DNA of 64,000 bases from Lunularia cruciata (taxonomy: Eukaryota; Streptophyta; Marchantiopsida; Lunulariales; Lunulariaceae): positions 11,594,001-11,658,000 of the forward strand of contig OX419760.1 of assembly GCA_948567375.1 (NCBI GenBank), read 5' to 3'. Positions 1 through 10,883 of this stretch are shown here, in pieces (position 1 is the stretch's first letter; each line of letters opens with the position of its first letter). Below the pieces are notes generated by a model, which worked only from the letters and a program-made list of their open reading frames with translations, was not told the DNA's origin and made no database searches. The position numbers were made by a program, and so were the translations under genes.

Positions 1-658
1 CTTCATCTGGAATATAGACAAGGGTCTTGTTCATGTACTTGTTCTCCACAATCTCAATGACTTCATACCTGATGCTCGAGAACAGGCCCCTGTCTATTGC
101 GGATCTGTTAAACAGCAAAGAGTCGTCCTGGTTGTATCCAGAGTACGACAGTACAGCAATAACCACATTTACTCCATTATACTCTTTGATTGTATCTGAT
201 ACTATTGTTGTACACACTGGTTTTTGAGCATATGTTAGTACTTTTGAGTCAGAAACCATTCTTTTCATAACTTGAGGAGCAAGAGGTATTGCCTGCTTGC
301 TCATAAATGACTGGATTACTACTCTAGAAGACTGGTCAAAGTTTGCATATGGAGTCATGGACGCAGATAAACCGAACATGAACGATGGATGTATCTCGAT
401 ATGCGTACGATCACTGTTAACACTCTCCTTCTTAGTTGCAATATAGCACTGCATCTGCTCCGTTGCATGTACCATCTCTATTGTACCATTACTGTGCATA
501 GTGCACGTATTGCCACGCACTGAAGCAAGACTGTCAGCAAGAGGCCTATGATACCTACGTCTAGTCGTTTGCACATGAATCTCTTTATCAGGAGAGTAAT
601 TAATGGATACAAATACAGTTGGCAGGCTAGTTCTACGGCTAATATCAAGAAAATTTTA
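1..658 (-). pseudogene. Viral-type RNA polymerase subunit 2 (Rpb2-like), internal fragment
   Basis: One open minus-strand frame of about 218 codons runs from just after a TAA at 656-658 to the window edge with no internal stop. It aligns by eye to the central part of the second-largest RNA polymerase subunit. The block EIHPSFMFGLSASMTPYANF (about 300-400) matches the conserved EIHPS...GxxASxxPF region. SYSGYNQDDSLLFNRSAIDRG (about 75-140, here split by description) matches the GYNQEDSxxxNxxAxxRG motif that contributes to the active centre. The N-terminal half expected in a full Rpb2 is absent, because the frame begins 33 bases after the end of an Rpb1-like frame. There is no intron, the wording differs from plant Pol I-V subunits, and Rpb1 lies beside it on the same strand, which fits nucleocytoplasmic large DNA viruses. 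The C-terminal part may continue off-window. The family call is strong; viral origin is inference. Confidence 0.8.
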
Positions 659-691
659 ACATATGTATAATTGAAAAAATTCTTGTTAAGT

Positions 692-1790
692 TTATGAGTG
701 ATATATGAGTGATTTATGAGTGATATATGATGAGTCAAAACTGGGCGTTCCTATTCGCGATCTACTACCTGTTAGGATATTTTCAGATACACTTTGCACA
801 GATTCTTTTACTCCCTTGCACGCAGCTTTGGCAAGCTCTGATATTGTCCGCTCATTAGACGCTCTCTTGAGATAACTATTACCCCTTTCTACCATTCCTG
901 ATATATTTATACGTACGATTTTTTCCTCTGCTTGTCATGAAATCTGCAAGTAGGTTAACATGCTAATTGTCGAAGTCTATTCGACCTTTCAGTACTCTTG
1001 AAAGCCCTCTTACTAGAACGTTTCTTGCAGCCTCTATTCCCAGACAACTAAGTGCACCTGTAGCCGAATCTGAAGTGCTGCTTCCTATATCTACAAATCC
1101 GAGACTTAGTGTGTCCCCAAGGTTAGATCCTTTCATTCTGGCTTCTGTACTATCAACAATTGCATGTTCTATGCCTCTAATATCACCTCTTTGGCTATGT
1201 AAATAAGCATTTCCACATCTTTCCTTGTCACTGCTTGCTGTACCGATATGTCTATTGTACGTTCGAATTCTGGGGATATTAGTGCCTGTACGTTTTTACG
1301 TTCATTGATAGACTCGAATATCCTGTCTCTTATCACACTAAGCTTATTCTATATGCATTCATCTTGTTACCATCGACTAACATTCTGAACACAACTCATT
1401 CATTATCAGCAGTAGGAATTGTGTAGAGACCGTGCTTCTCTGCCACAGGATACCCCCAGGAGTCTAGATCGTGTTCGATGTAATAAGAAGATATCATATC
1501 CGCTATCGAAAGGTATACGAAATGTGATGCATCCACTTCTCTTAATACCTGTATGGTTGACGTGGAGTGCTTGAATGAAGAATTAATAATGACTCTAGTC
1601 TAGGTATACCTTCGAGTACTTCTACAGCTGTTGTACCAGCACGGTGAAACGAGCTAAGTGCTATCTGAGTTGTTTGTTGGCCAATCGACTGTGATGCTAT
1701 ATTACCTACAGCTTCACCGGGACATATTTGAGCCTTTAAGTAATCTTGCCATAATAACAGCTTTCTCATCGTCATTGAGTCCATCAAAAT
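692..1790 (-). pseudogene. Viral-type RNA polymerase subunit 1 (Rpb1-like), C-terminal part, frameshifted
   Basis: Four frame segments on the minus strand, read in order, match the C-terminal third of the largest RNA polymerase subunit. At 1542-1787 PGEAVGNIASQSIG followed by SSFHRAG matches the bridge/trigger-loop region (PGExVGxxAAQSIGEPATQMTLNTFHxAG). At about 1380-1560 there is a weakly conserved stretch. At about 967-1200 CLGIEAARNVL matches the LGIEAAR motif. At 692-960 NLLADFMTSRG and VSENILTGSRSRIGTPSFD match the LLxDxMTxxG and GVSENVxLGxxxPIGTG motifs near the end of the catalytic body. The segments lie in different frames and carry stops (for example TGA near 1396 and TAG near 1168), so the gene is dead. 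No intron signals are needed to join them. The sequence differs clearly from plant Pol I-V. A giant-virus origin is the best explanation. Confidence 0.8.
693..735. repeat. Minisatellite of about 11 bp, three copies, at the Rpb1/Rpb2 junction
   Basis: The unit GAGTGATATAT or GAGTGATTTAT is repeated three times, followed by GATGAG. It lies exactly where the Rpb1-like frame ends and just before the truncated Rpb2-like frame starts. It is probably slippage at a rearrangement breakpoint. Confidence 0.75.
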
Positions 1791-1957
1791 AGCAATGAGA
1801 CTGCCTCATACGCGCCTCTCCTACACGGGACGAGAGAGGGGCATGTACTGCCAGCTTGGTATCAGACATACTTATTATTATACTAGTTTACCATTCTTTA
1901 ATGTTGTTTTCCACCTAGTCTCACTTCTAAGTGCAAATACTCATTTACATACAACAG

Positions 1958-2454
1958 ATGGCAAGCTTCGATATGACTAAGCTAAGGACTAAGCTAAGGA
2001 CCCAGCTGGAGGATATTGGTATCCAACTCAGTTGGAGCTTGTGCCGGAATCTTTTAGCAGGTCTGGTACAGGAAATACCAGGACTCAACGACCACATGGA
2101 CACGATAAATCGCGTAGCCAAGAAACCTTTCAATCGGCAGATCTTTCGATTAATAGAGGATCTACGTCAAGGCCTATTAGGAGTGATGCTGAAACATGTT
2201 AGAAGATTCTTCAGAGTGGTGCAAACAAGGGAAGAGAATGCTCTCTTCCGAGAACTGCCAAGTCTGGGTACTGCAAGAGACATATGAACATGATATTAAA
2301 GTCAAACCAGGACCAAGGTGGGATTCGACAAAAACAAACAGATACCTTTCGCGAGTTTATCGATGTAAAAAAGCAACAAAGGAAATCATCTGCTAAAACC
2401 ATGTTGCGACCTATTGAGAATATGTTTTGGCGTATACGTGGATCTGCATACTAA
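1958..2454 (+). pseudogene. Unrecognised frame in the viral block, opposite strand, one frameshift
   Basis: A plus-strand frame starts at an ATG at 1958 (an in-frame ATG exists at 1931) and runs to a stop at 2285-2287. The sequence then stays open in another frame to 2452-2454, giving roughly 160 residues if one frameshift is accepted. The first part is leucine- and arginine-rich, with a short in-frame repeat (LRTKLRTQ) caused by a duplicated 11-base DNA unit. The tail is rich in lysine, glutamine and arginine. I recognise no domain. It is the only plus-strand candidate inside a block whose other remnants are on the minus strand, so it could be a small viral gene or chance. Low certainty. Confidence 0.3.
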
Positions 2455-2639
2455 ACTCATATTCGAAGAGTTTGAAAACAAGGTAGTGGCTGTTGGTCAT
2501 TCTATGAAGACGATATTCAGATGCTGTCAAAAGCAGACATAAGACTATGTGATGTCAATGGGTGGGAAAGATATGTTAAAGGAATAAAAAGTTTAATTTA
2601 TGAGCTTTTTGTTACCAGAATTTATGCTAGTTTTTGTCC

Positions 2640-3286
2640 TTGGCCCTGCGTTATGAATTTTCCGTCGTTTTATGCATACAGATTTTCTACAATCTCTTTT
2701 AAGAACAATCTTTCTAGTGTGAGGTCCAATACTATTTGTCTTCCTTGCTTAGGTAGGTTTGTAGATATATACATTCCAAGTAATTTTGACGCAGATGATA
2801 GTGACGCCTTGCCATTTTCTACTCTGATATCTGTGACATCTATACCTTGTCCCTTTCAGATGTTTAGGAGCCACTTGAAAGACTGTGACATCTCTAGGAC
2901 TGTCAAAGGGATTTGCCCTTTCTTGGTGCTTCTTTACAGTCCTTCCATCAAGGAACTTGTCAAGCGGCTTTATGATAAGGGACTCAAACTCAGAATTGCT
3001 GATATTGGCAACACTGCTGTTGGTATGCAGCTTCTTAAGAAGTTCAACTGCTATGAGCATGTTTCTATTCAAAGTTCGAGACACAACATATTTGAACTTC
3101 TCCTTATATGAGATTTTCTCTGGAGTATACGCAATTGCATCTGACATATCTAGGTCTTTGACATTTTGTCGTGAATATGCAATCTCTACAGACTTAGATG
3201 GTACATGTGCAGTCTTTCGAGTGCACATGGATGTCGATACTACTGTTTTTCGTCTGGTATCCATGGCTATGATATTATTCATATGA
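2640..3286 (-). pseudogene. Unrecognised viral-block protein remnant, one frameshift
   Basis: A minus-strand frame begins with methionines near 3267-3282 and stays open for about 130 residues. A frame change near 2855 leads into a second open stretch (starting GIDVTDIRVENGKASLS) that ends at a TAA near 2670. The combined product would be about 200 residues. Its predicted content is basic and helical at the N-terminus, with a more regular alternating pattern after the shift. I do not recognise the family. It sits in the same orientation as the Rpb1- and Rpb2-like remnants and has no intron signals, so it is probably another gene of the same inserted virus. Confidence 0.45.
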
Positions 3287-3560
3287 AGTGGGCAGAAAAT
3301 TTAGAAGCTGTTCAAAAATCAGTAAAGTACTATTCACCTTCTCATTACTATAGACTCATACGTAGAGGACAACAGATACGCATCAGATGACATGAATCTG
3401 TTCCTGTTTAGTTTGTCTTTTTTTTCCGGCTTAAATCCTATTTTTTCCATTCGTGCAATCATATTATCAACATCTACTAGTCTTTCTGTCTGATCTAGTA
3501 CAATTGCGCCAGATGAGCTCAGAAAGTAGACATTTGTTATAAATTAAAGTTCAAGTCTAC
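3277..3560 (-). pseudogene. Unrecognised minus-strand frame of the viral block
   Basis: The minus strand is open from about 3558 to a TGA near 3361 (about 65 codons, including SSSGAIVLDQTERLVDVDN). After a one-base shift it is open again to a TAA near 3277, just overlapping the start of the next frame downstream. A gene end overlapping the next gene start is typical of compact viral genomes. No family is recognised. The coding call rests on length, amino-acid composition and position only. Confidence 0.35.
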
Positions 3561-3600
3561 TTTAAGCATTTTAGTTAAAATTTACTTAACTACAATTAAA

Positions 3601-3800
3601 TTAGTTCATTCAATGCTAAAAGTACTCCTCTTCTCATATCTATAATATCTCTCTTAGAATCTAGGAACCATTCAAAATTCTCTTTGTATAGTATTCCTGC
3701 AAAGGTATACTTCACCTGCATTACATCCGGACTTCCCAGTACCCTTCCTAAAGACTTCAGGATAGTCCAATGTAGGAAGATGATGAATGTAGTGCAGACT
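3601..3800 (-). pseudogene. Unrecognised 67-codon minus-strand frame, left of the AT-rich desert
   Basis: A minus-strand frame is open from a TAA near 3801 down to a TAA near 3601. It includes a stretch around KYTFAGILYKENFEWFLDSK. Its composition looks protein-like and the orientation matches the viral block. I see no recognisable domain. It may be the rightmost surviving piece of the viral insertion. Confidence 0.3.
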
Positions 3801-4770
3801 TAAACAGTAGACTTATGTTCATTATGATATACATATACATTCACAGGCATTCAAGATGCTCGATGCTGACGGCAGTGATAGCAGCTGATGCCCACAGCTT
3901 TGGACTTTCTGGGGAGTAGTATACTCTACAATGGTTTGATCAGGAAAGTCCGTGTGAACACTGTCAATCTGCTCAGAAGCTCATGGTGCCAAATCATGTA
4001 ACCATAAGCAAGAAATAGCTGGAGAAGTCTCACTCACATGGCTCAGATGTACCAAAAGTTGATCCTAAGATCCTTTTCAGCTAATGCAAATTCAACAGTC
4101 AGAAATTAATATTTGGTCATGTGTCTTGGTTAAATCTCCTCGACTTCTGAGTTTCTTTGTTTCTTTCTTCCTAAATTTAGTGGTGAAATGTTACATTTGC
4201 TGGCATGAAGCTTCTGTACAATCAAGGGCTATCGACGATGTAGAGACACAGACACTGCTTCATATCAAGAAGGTATCATGGCACTGTGTATATGATTAAA
4301 ATATGAACGAGAAGATGAGTAGTTAATACTTTTGTTTGCCAATGAAGTGATCATCAAAATTGCTGGAACCTTTTACAAGTTCCTAATTCTTTACAACCTA
4401 GTCATCTGTAACCTTACAGAATTTGGATACCTTGTTCCTCAGAGACGACCAGATAAAAACGGTCTGTCTATCAATTTCTTTGAGCCAGTACCCCTTGGGC
4501 CCTTACACAATGTTGAACTCCATTAGAATAATCCATCCATGTATATTACAATTACTAAACTCCTAGAATAGTCTATCAATATATATTGTAGGTTACTGAA
4601 TATTACTAAAAAGGTTGTACATGACAGAGGGAAGAAAACTTTATCTATCTTCTGAATAATGACAAGCTGTAGATTAAGAATGGCATCAACGTTAACAGTC
4701 CAAGCTCATAATATTCAAATTTATCTATTATGTTGCACACTAATATTTGAATATGATGAGACATATCATA
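3801..4770. other. Intergenic, no supported gene
   Basis: AT-rich sequence with short open frames on the plus strand (for example about 4084-4299 and 4332-4526) that show no recognisable motif, codon pattern or partner frame. I see nothing I can name. Confidence 0.5.
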
Positions 4771-4777
4771 TTATATA

Positions 4778-4813
<36 letters not shown>
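4771..4813. repeat. TA-dinucleotide microsatellite
   Basis: An almost pure run of alternating T and A of about 43 bases with one TTT interruption. It is a simple repeat in AT-rich intergenic DNA. Confidence 0.95.
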
Positions 4814-4815
<2 letters not shown>

Positions 4816-7480
4816 CAGCTTGAAAGTGATTCTTTATTAGGAAGGTATCAATTAACTTATCAATTTTTTCCAGAAGAAATTTTTTTAAGTTTAAATTTGA
4901 AATTATTTATTTATAAATTATAACATTTTGATTGTAGATTGTAAAGGTTTAACTTTGAGAAATTCAACATCAAGTATAATATGCAAGTTTAAAACACTTG
5001 TCAATGGTGCAAATATAGAAACAAGTATCTCTCTTGATCTACATCTCCTACGGTAACTTTCCACTCAATCACATAAAATTCATAGTTCACTTTATTAAAG
5101 AAATCTACTCTAGAAAGAGTAGATTTTATTCATCTTAATCCGCTACAAAACCTTCCATCCAATCTCATGGAAGTTTCAGGTAGTCACTAGGACTTCCATT
5201 TAAAATTTCAAGTAAACATAAAAGATAAGTAAAAATATATAGTGTCCTGTGTTACAGAACTGTATTCTAGAAAATATTAATATTAATTATCTTAATAAAA
5301 TATAATATAGAGCTACACTTTTTTCTATCCAACGTTTGAGTGCCTTTGGGCTTATTCTCTCTCTAGATTTTTTACCCAAAAGCACAAGATAATGTATTGA
5401 CATATTCAGAAAGGAAAAAAATTAACTTGGGCACATACAAAAACTATCCTAAAATGAGCTTTAAGTAAAATGCCTCTAAGGGTCACTCTCACTGCTTTAT
5501 ATATTGAAATCTAACATAAGAACCAAGCACCATCACTCATGGTGATTGATAGTATACGATAAACTCAACTTACACACTAATCAAAAAATACATTTGCAAG
5601 TCTTTGTCAAGTATCTTCACTCACAAGTTACTCTTGACTTCACCTAGAAGTCTATACTTAAATTAACCCACAAGTTTTTCATTGACTACTTCACTAGCCA
5701 ATATTATTAACTAAAGGAAAATTCAAACTAACCAAAGTTACAAATCTCTCCAATTCAAGTCACAATAGCTTTATTATGTAATTATTAAACACTATAACTA
5801 GTAACAAAAATACGCTAAATGAGGGTCCTAAAGGGTCCCATGATACTTCAAAAAATGGATATGCCTTACATGATATGAATTAATCATGGGAACAAGTACT
5901 CAATATCTTGATCAAATATTCTTGTATCTACTTCTTGAGTATTTACTTGACCTCAAACTCTCTTTATGTTCTTCTTTGAATTGATGCTAGAGCAATGGTT
6001 TACCTCAAACTCTCTTCACATTCTCTCTTCAATTGAGGTAATAGTAGTGATTGATTTATATTCATAAATTATGAGAAGCAAAACTCATACCTCCTAAAAA
6101 CAGATACATGAAACATAAGATGTTATTCTAGGTGAGATGATAACCGTAAACTATAAACCACTACACCAACTTGTGCTATGATGATGAATGGACTAATATA
6201 TCATAGATTAATTTTTTAAAGGAAAATCTGTTGTGGATAAGTATATATGATTGTCCATCTTGAGCTAACACATAATATTAATGTATTAGCATATTGCTTT
6301 TATAATTTTGTATAGTGAAAAACTTCTCCCTTATGTGGTAAAATCTTTGATATATCCAAACCATAAACTCCTCAACTGTGGCATAGTTGGTGATAATGTC
6401 ACAGGCTCTTTTCTATTGTGTTCAAAGAAGATGGTATAGTAGAATATTTACCATCCATTAAGTAGAAGGGTGTGGATGTATTCATAAAGTTATTGTATAG
6501 AAATTAAACAAGGAGCAAGGTATTTTGTAACTCTGGTTCCTCAAGGTAAATATCTGCAATATTTGATGGTTCTTGGCTCTCTTGTGTTCAACTTTGTATT
6601 AAAAATCTTGAGCAACATTGTCCAAAATTCTTGGTATGATATCATGTCCTATCATCGTATGTATACTAAGTATTTTGTAGACTTGTGATGATAGAACATG
6701 GTATTAATGTAGGTTTTGGCCAATTCCTTATGTATAATAAAAGTGTCTCAATTTCTTATGTACAAGAGTATTTTGAAATTGTGCAATATAACTATTACCA
6801 AACTAATTTCTTTTTAGTTCTACAAGCTGACACACTACTACTTTTGTTGGATCAAAGACTTGAAGTTCAGATATTAGAGTTCTCTTGAACTCTAAGAAAC
6901 AATGAAGACCACAAAACCATGTTATACTTGTTCTAGTTGATAACTCCATCACAAATTGGCTTACATTATATGAGTTGGCTTATAGGATACAGACATAAAT
7001 AAGATTTTGTGATTAACATCTTGGTAGTAGTAGGATATTGCTCATAATCAAATAGAAAATTCTTCACTGATCTCATTTTTATATTCTCAATAAACTATAT
7101 GTGGAAAAATAAGCATGATTCTCTTTTTCTCAAAATGCAACATCTTCTATTATTGGTGGTTGAATGTGGGCTTCCAACACTTGATTTAGGGATTGCAGTG
7201 CTTGAATTGCAAGGCTATTCACTATTATATTTACTATTTATATGATTATCATAAAAATAACAATGAAATATTAAAATCAAAATCAAAATCAAAATAACAC
7301 TCAATCATCAATAAAAAACCACAATACTAAAGGCCTACCTAATGCAAAGATAGTATGTAAGAAAGTTTGACCGAATAGGAACCCTATGAATTGATGAAGA
7401 GTTAATGAGGCATGATTTGGATTAAAAATTCTTAATGAAATTTTGAGTTGGTCGTTCAAGAGGACCATAGAATTAACCCA
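4814..7480. other. AT-rich intergenic DNA, possibly decayed retroelement
   Basis: No gene is supported. Minus-strand stretches around 6,200-7,000 give short runs of protein-like sequence broken by stops every few tens of codons. They lie in the expected internal direction from the primer-site-like motif at 7,481-7,504. This would fit an old Ty1/copia or gypsy remnant, but I cannot match a specific domain. Confidence 0.3.
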
Positions 7481-7504
7481 TCTGATTTATGCTCTAATAT
7501 CAAT
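7481..7504 (-). other. Degraded tRNA-iMet primer-binding-site-like motif
   Basis: On the minus strand the sequence reads TTGATATTAGAGCATAAATC. This differs by two transitions from the TTGGTATCAGAGC form common after the 5' LTR of plant retrotransposons. It suggests a decayed element pointing towards lower coordinates, with its LTR above 7,505. No LTR boundary is clear. Confidence 0.4.
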
Positions 7505-9170
7505 TTACAAGATCAGATTAAATAGAAAATTTAGATATAATGAAGCAGATCTTTTAGTATAGATTTGGAGTTATATATTAATTTAAAAATCATATATTAC
7601 ATAACGAAAAAAGAACCCATTGTAAAAAATGTTTTTCCATGTCTATGTTTGACATGACTAAATTTAACATGGTAAACCAGTTAAGATCGTACTAATTATC
7701 AAGTACGCACACTTTAGAGGTAAGCATACAGAAATCTTTGCACACAAGGTTAGTATGATACGAACACTTATGTGCCAACATTTCATGAAGAATAGAAAAT
7801 TAGAGTACATAGTGAGTGCAAGCAAAGGTATTCTTGAGAGAAAAGCATGAGTTCAGTATGATTTAGCAATAGCTTAAAGATACTAATGCATAGAATATGT
7901 ATTGTTCAAGTCGCATAGAACTATGACATAGTCCTTGGAGCAACTGTATGAGGTCTGGGATTAACCCCTACTGCTCTATGTTAGCATGAGTCATTCAACA
8001 CTACAAAATATGATAATAAGGAAGAAGCAAGACCTTTTATAATAAGTTTTCACCAGAAAAACATCCACAAACTTTATTGGTACCTTGGGGGTCGAGATAA
8101 CTGGATACAAGATCTCCTATCCCAAGTTGCTACTCTTTTGCTCATGAATGCCAAAGGCAAACTTTGCTCTTCTTGCAAGTGGTGCTCGGACTAACAATCG
8201 ATCAATGAGACGGTAAGGAGGCCATTATTAGCTGCAACTTTCAACTGACATACAATAAAAAGAAAGTGAATAGCTGGGTGTGCCGAATACCATGACAACA
8301 GCAGAAGATAACCAACCATTAAAGTGATGAGCCAATCCGCATCGAATGTACAGCAACTAAACGACCAAGATCATGTAACACAGCTTAATGTATGAACTGG
8401 CAGAGAAATTCCAGAATAAACTAGCCTAACTTAAATGTGAGGTGATAATACTTTTAGGGCAGCCCTATGGGAAAATGTCGTATCTACAACCTTCTACTGA
8501 TGCGTTAATTATAAAAAGGTTGATGATAATTTATAATGGAGAAAGCAGAGAGAACCATATATTTATTATTTGTGTATTTTCACATTCTAGGAAGGGTGAA
8601 TGACTGACCTTTGTATTACCTGTAGATAAGAGTGACGAACATACGTTCTATATATACCCGTAAGGTGGAAAATTTAATTGCAAAACTGAAGAATAAAAAA
8701 GGTTGATGATAATTTATAATGGATCTGCAATACAAGTAATGAAAAATGATACTATTCAGTGCTACTGTAAGTCTTAAAATTGTATCTATCGTAAATACAA
8801 TAACTATTTTAATTCCAGACGAATGAATTCTTCGAAATTCTAGTTTATATATATTGGCATGTTAACCCTACTATTTATAAACTCTAATATTTTAAAAACT
8901 GAGTTCAAGTTGCACCTGGAAAAATTGAAACATATTGGTAAGCTCTTAAATGGACAAAAAGTAAATCAACCCACGGTAAATCAAGGAGTACGAAAAATCT
9001 CAAGTTCTCATATCACATCCTAACCTCCAAATTAGAGAACTAGTCATAATAACGATAATTGTATCATTGCACTCTTGCCCCGAGTAAATGTGTTTTTGAC
9101 ACTACCATGCACCTCTATAAACGATAGTTGTAAACGAATAACCTTTCTAAAGAAGGCATTTGTTACTAAA
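7505..9170. other. Intergenic AT-rich DNA with one short dispersed direct repeat
   Basis: No gene is supported. A 27-base sequence (AAGGTTGATGATAATTTATAATGGA and flanks) occurs at about 8,514-8,540 and again at about 8,696-8,722. This suggests a short insertion or duplication between the copies. Confidence 0.45.
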
Positions 9171-9275
9171 GAAAAAAGGCGACCCGGCGTAGAATACCAA
9201 AAAGGATGGGAATACCCCGTCAAGGCGTATAAAGAAGAGACATAAAGGGTAAAGTGGGGCTAAGCCCCGACACCA
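9171..9275. other. Small GC-rich patch with a GGGGC/GCCCC hairpin
   Basis: About 100 bases much richer in G and C than their surroundings, including GGCGACCCGGCGTAG and the hairpin GGGGCTAAGCCCC near 9,254-9,266. The composition resembles organellar or algal palindromic spacers rather than the host intergenic DNA. No gene is seen. Confidence 0.4.
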
Positions 9276-10140
9276 TATGGCGCTCGTGGATACTCATAAT
9301 CTGTCTGGTTGCCCAGTTATCCAGGGGTGCTGTATTACTCTGATTGAATTGTATATTTTTAATATTTGGAGCTTCTTGCTATCTCTTATGCCATACTTAT
9401 GTTGCGGGCAAAAACCTCATTTGATCTTACTTCCTTTAAAAGTGTACCATACTAAAAAAACTTTTTTAAAATTTTAAAATTTACAATACAACGGATTATT
9501 AATTATCGACAACATGTATCTAAAGAACTTCTATTGGGAAGGTGCGACTTTTTATTATGCTCGGACATTATGGTATGTAAATTTAATCTTCTGCATGGTT
9601 GTGTCTAGAATCTGCGGTTGTCATCTACTCCATGTTTCTTCTTTTTTCTTTATCCTAAATTAATCCATGGTTCTCTTGAGAGACCAAACGCTCTGTCCAT
9701 GGATTTTCTTACTTCTCGCTACTTCTGACCATGGATTTTCATATCTCGCATTCTTCATTACTTCGGCTATTCTGGTCTCTCACAAACGTGTCACATATCC
9801 GCCCTTCCACACAGGATTCAGAAGTTCCAACGCTGCTCATACGTTCGGAACGGCAGGAGTAGCTTCCTCGCGCCAAAAGTTCCTGAGGTTAACTAACTGT
9901 TGTCAGTAACGGGCTGGTCCATTGGCTCAAAACGATGTAGGTTAACTCCGTATTCACCTAAACCCGAAAAGTAACAGTGCGAATGGCCCGTCCTGTACCT
10001 GTACAATGGATGCTTCTACAGTCCATGTCCAGGTAACGATGTTCATGATCCCTGAAGTAGCAGGTCTGAACCTCTATACTTGCCTCAGGCTTGACGCAGG
10101 CTTGCAGTATTACGACCCACGCACATACACAAGGAGGCTA
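9276..10140. other. Spacer beyond the 3' end of eIF2B-delta
   Basis: No supported gene. The plus-strand open frame at 9,667-9,909 contains a repeated CCATGGATTTTC phrase and shows no domain. Base composition rises towards that of the neighbouring gene after about 9,660. Part of this stretch may be regulatory or transcribed, but nothing proves it. Confidence 0.35.
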
Positions 10141-10141
10141 A

Positions 10142-10147
10142 TTTATT
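10142..10147 (-). terminator. Candidate polyadenylation signal AATAAA for eIF2B-delta
   Basis: AATAAA on the minus strand lies about 740 bases beyond the stop codon. The interval 10,148-10,883 has gene-like base composition and may be a long, perhaps spliced, 3' UTR. Plant signals are loose, so this is only a candidate. Confidence 0.3.
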
Positions 10148-10883
10148 TAGAGTGTACATAGATAACGACGAGGTTCCCTGCAAAAGATAAATTGGACATC
10201 CAACCACTCACAAGCTGATGCAACGCCTCATAAAGATGAAAAGGAAATCTGAAATGGTGCAACCGATTATTATTGTCTTCGCTTGCCTCGGGGCTGAGAG
10301 AAAAGTACGAACAATCCGAGCCCATAAATAGCGTACACGCTCTGCGATGAAACTAGATCTGCTGCCTATCCGTGACGTGATGAATTATTGGGTGTGGCCA
10401 GGAAAAAGTCACTAATTTCTAGAAATAAGGAAGGTAGAAAATCATCTTGGGTCATAACTCCAAAGAAATTTTAGCTTCCCGCTGGCAGACTTCGTATGAA
10501 GCGATATTGCTTGGCTGCCACATACATGGGCTGATTGCTGATGAATAGAAGTGTAGCTTGTACCTTCCTCGAGCTGTCGTCACAAACCCGCTGAAATTGA
10601 TTTGAGTGATGTGACTGAAGTTCCTTACCTTGCTCACATTTGTGAAGACAGCTACAGGTTGCTCAGCCCTCAGTGTTGCAGAAGATGTCAAATTTCTCAA
10701 GATCAGGAAATCCGGGGAAGTCCTACTACTATCAAAATCTCTCAGATAACAAGAGAGACGGATGCTGCTGGAGAAATGGGAGGCAGACAATCAGACAACC
10801 TGATTGTCATTGAAAGCCTTGATCACCACAGTAGAGTAATACTAAGAAAAAACACAACTTTAGGTAATTCGACTGTTGATACA

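Noticed and set aside
967-1206. Plus-strand 79-codon open frame
   Set aside because: It is the shadow of the Rpb1-like LGIEAAR segment on the minus strand.
4332-4526. 64-codon plus-strand frame in the AT-rich spacer
   Set aside because: No similarity recognised, isolated, and consistent with chance.
9667-9909. 80-codon plus-strand frame with hydrophobic stretch
   Set aside because: The sequence contains internal repeats (CCATGGATTTTC) and shows no domain. Not enough to call a gene.
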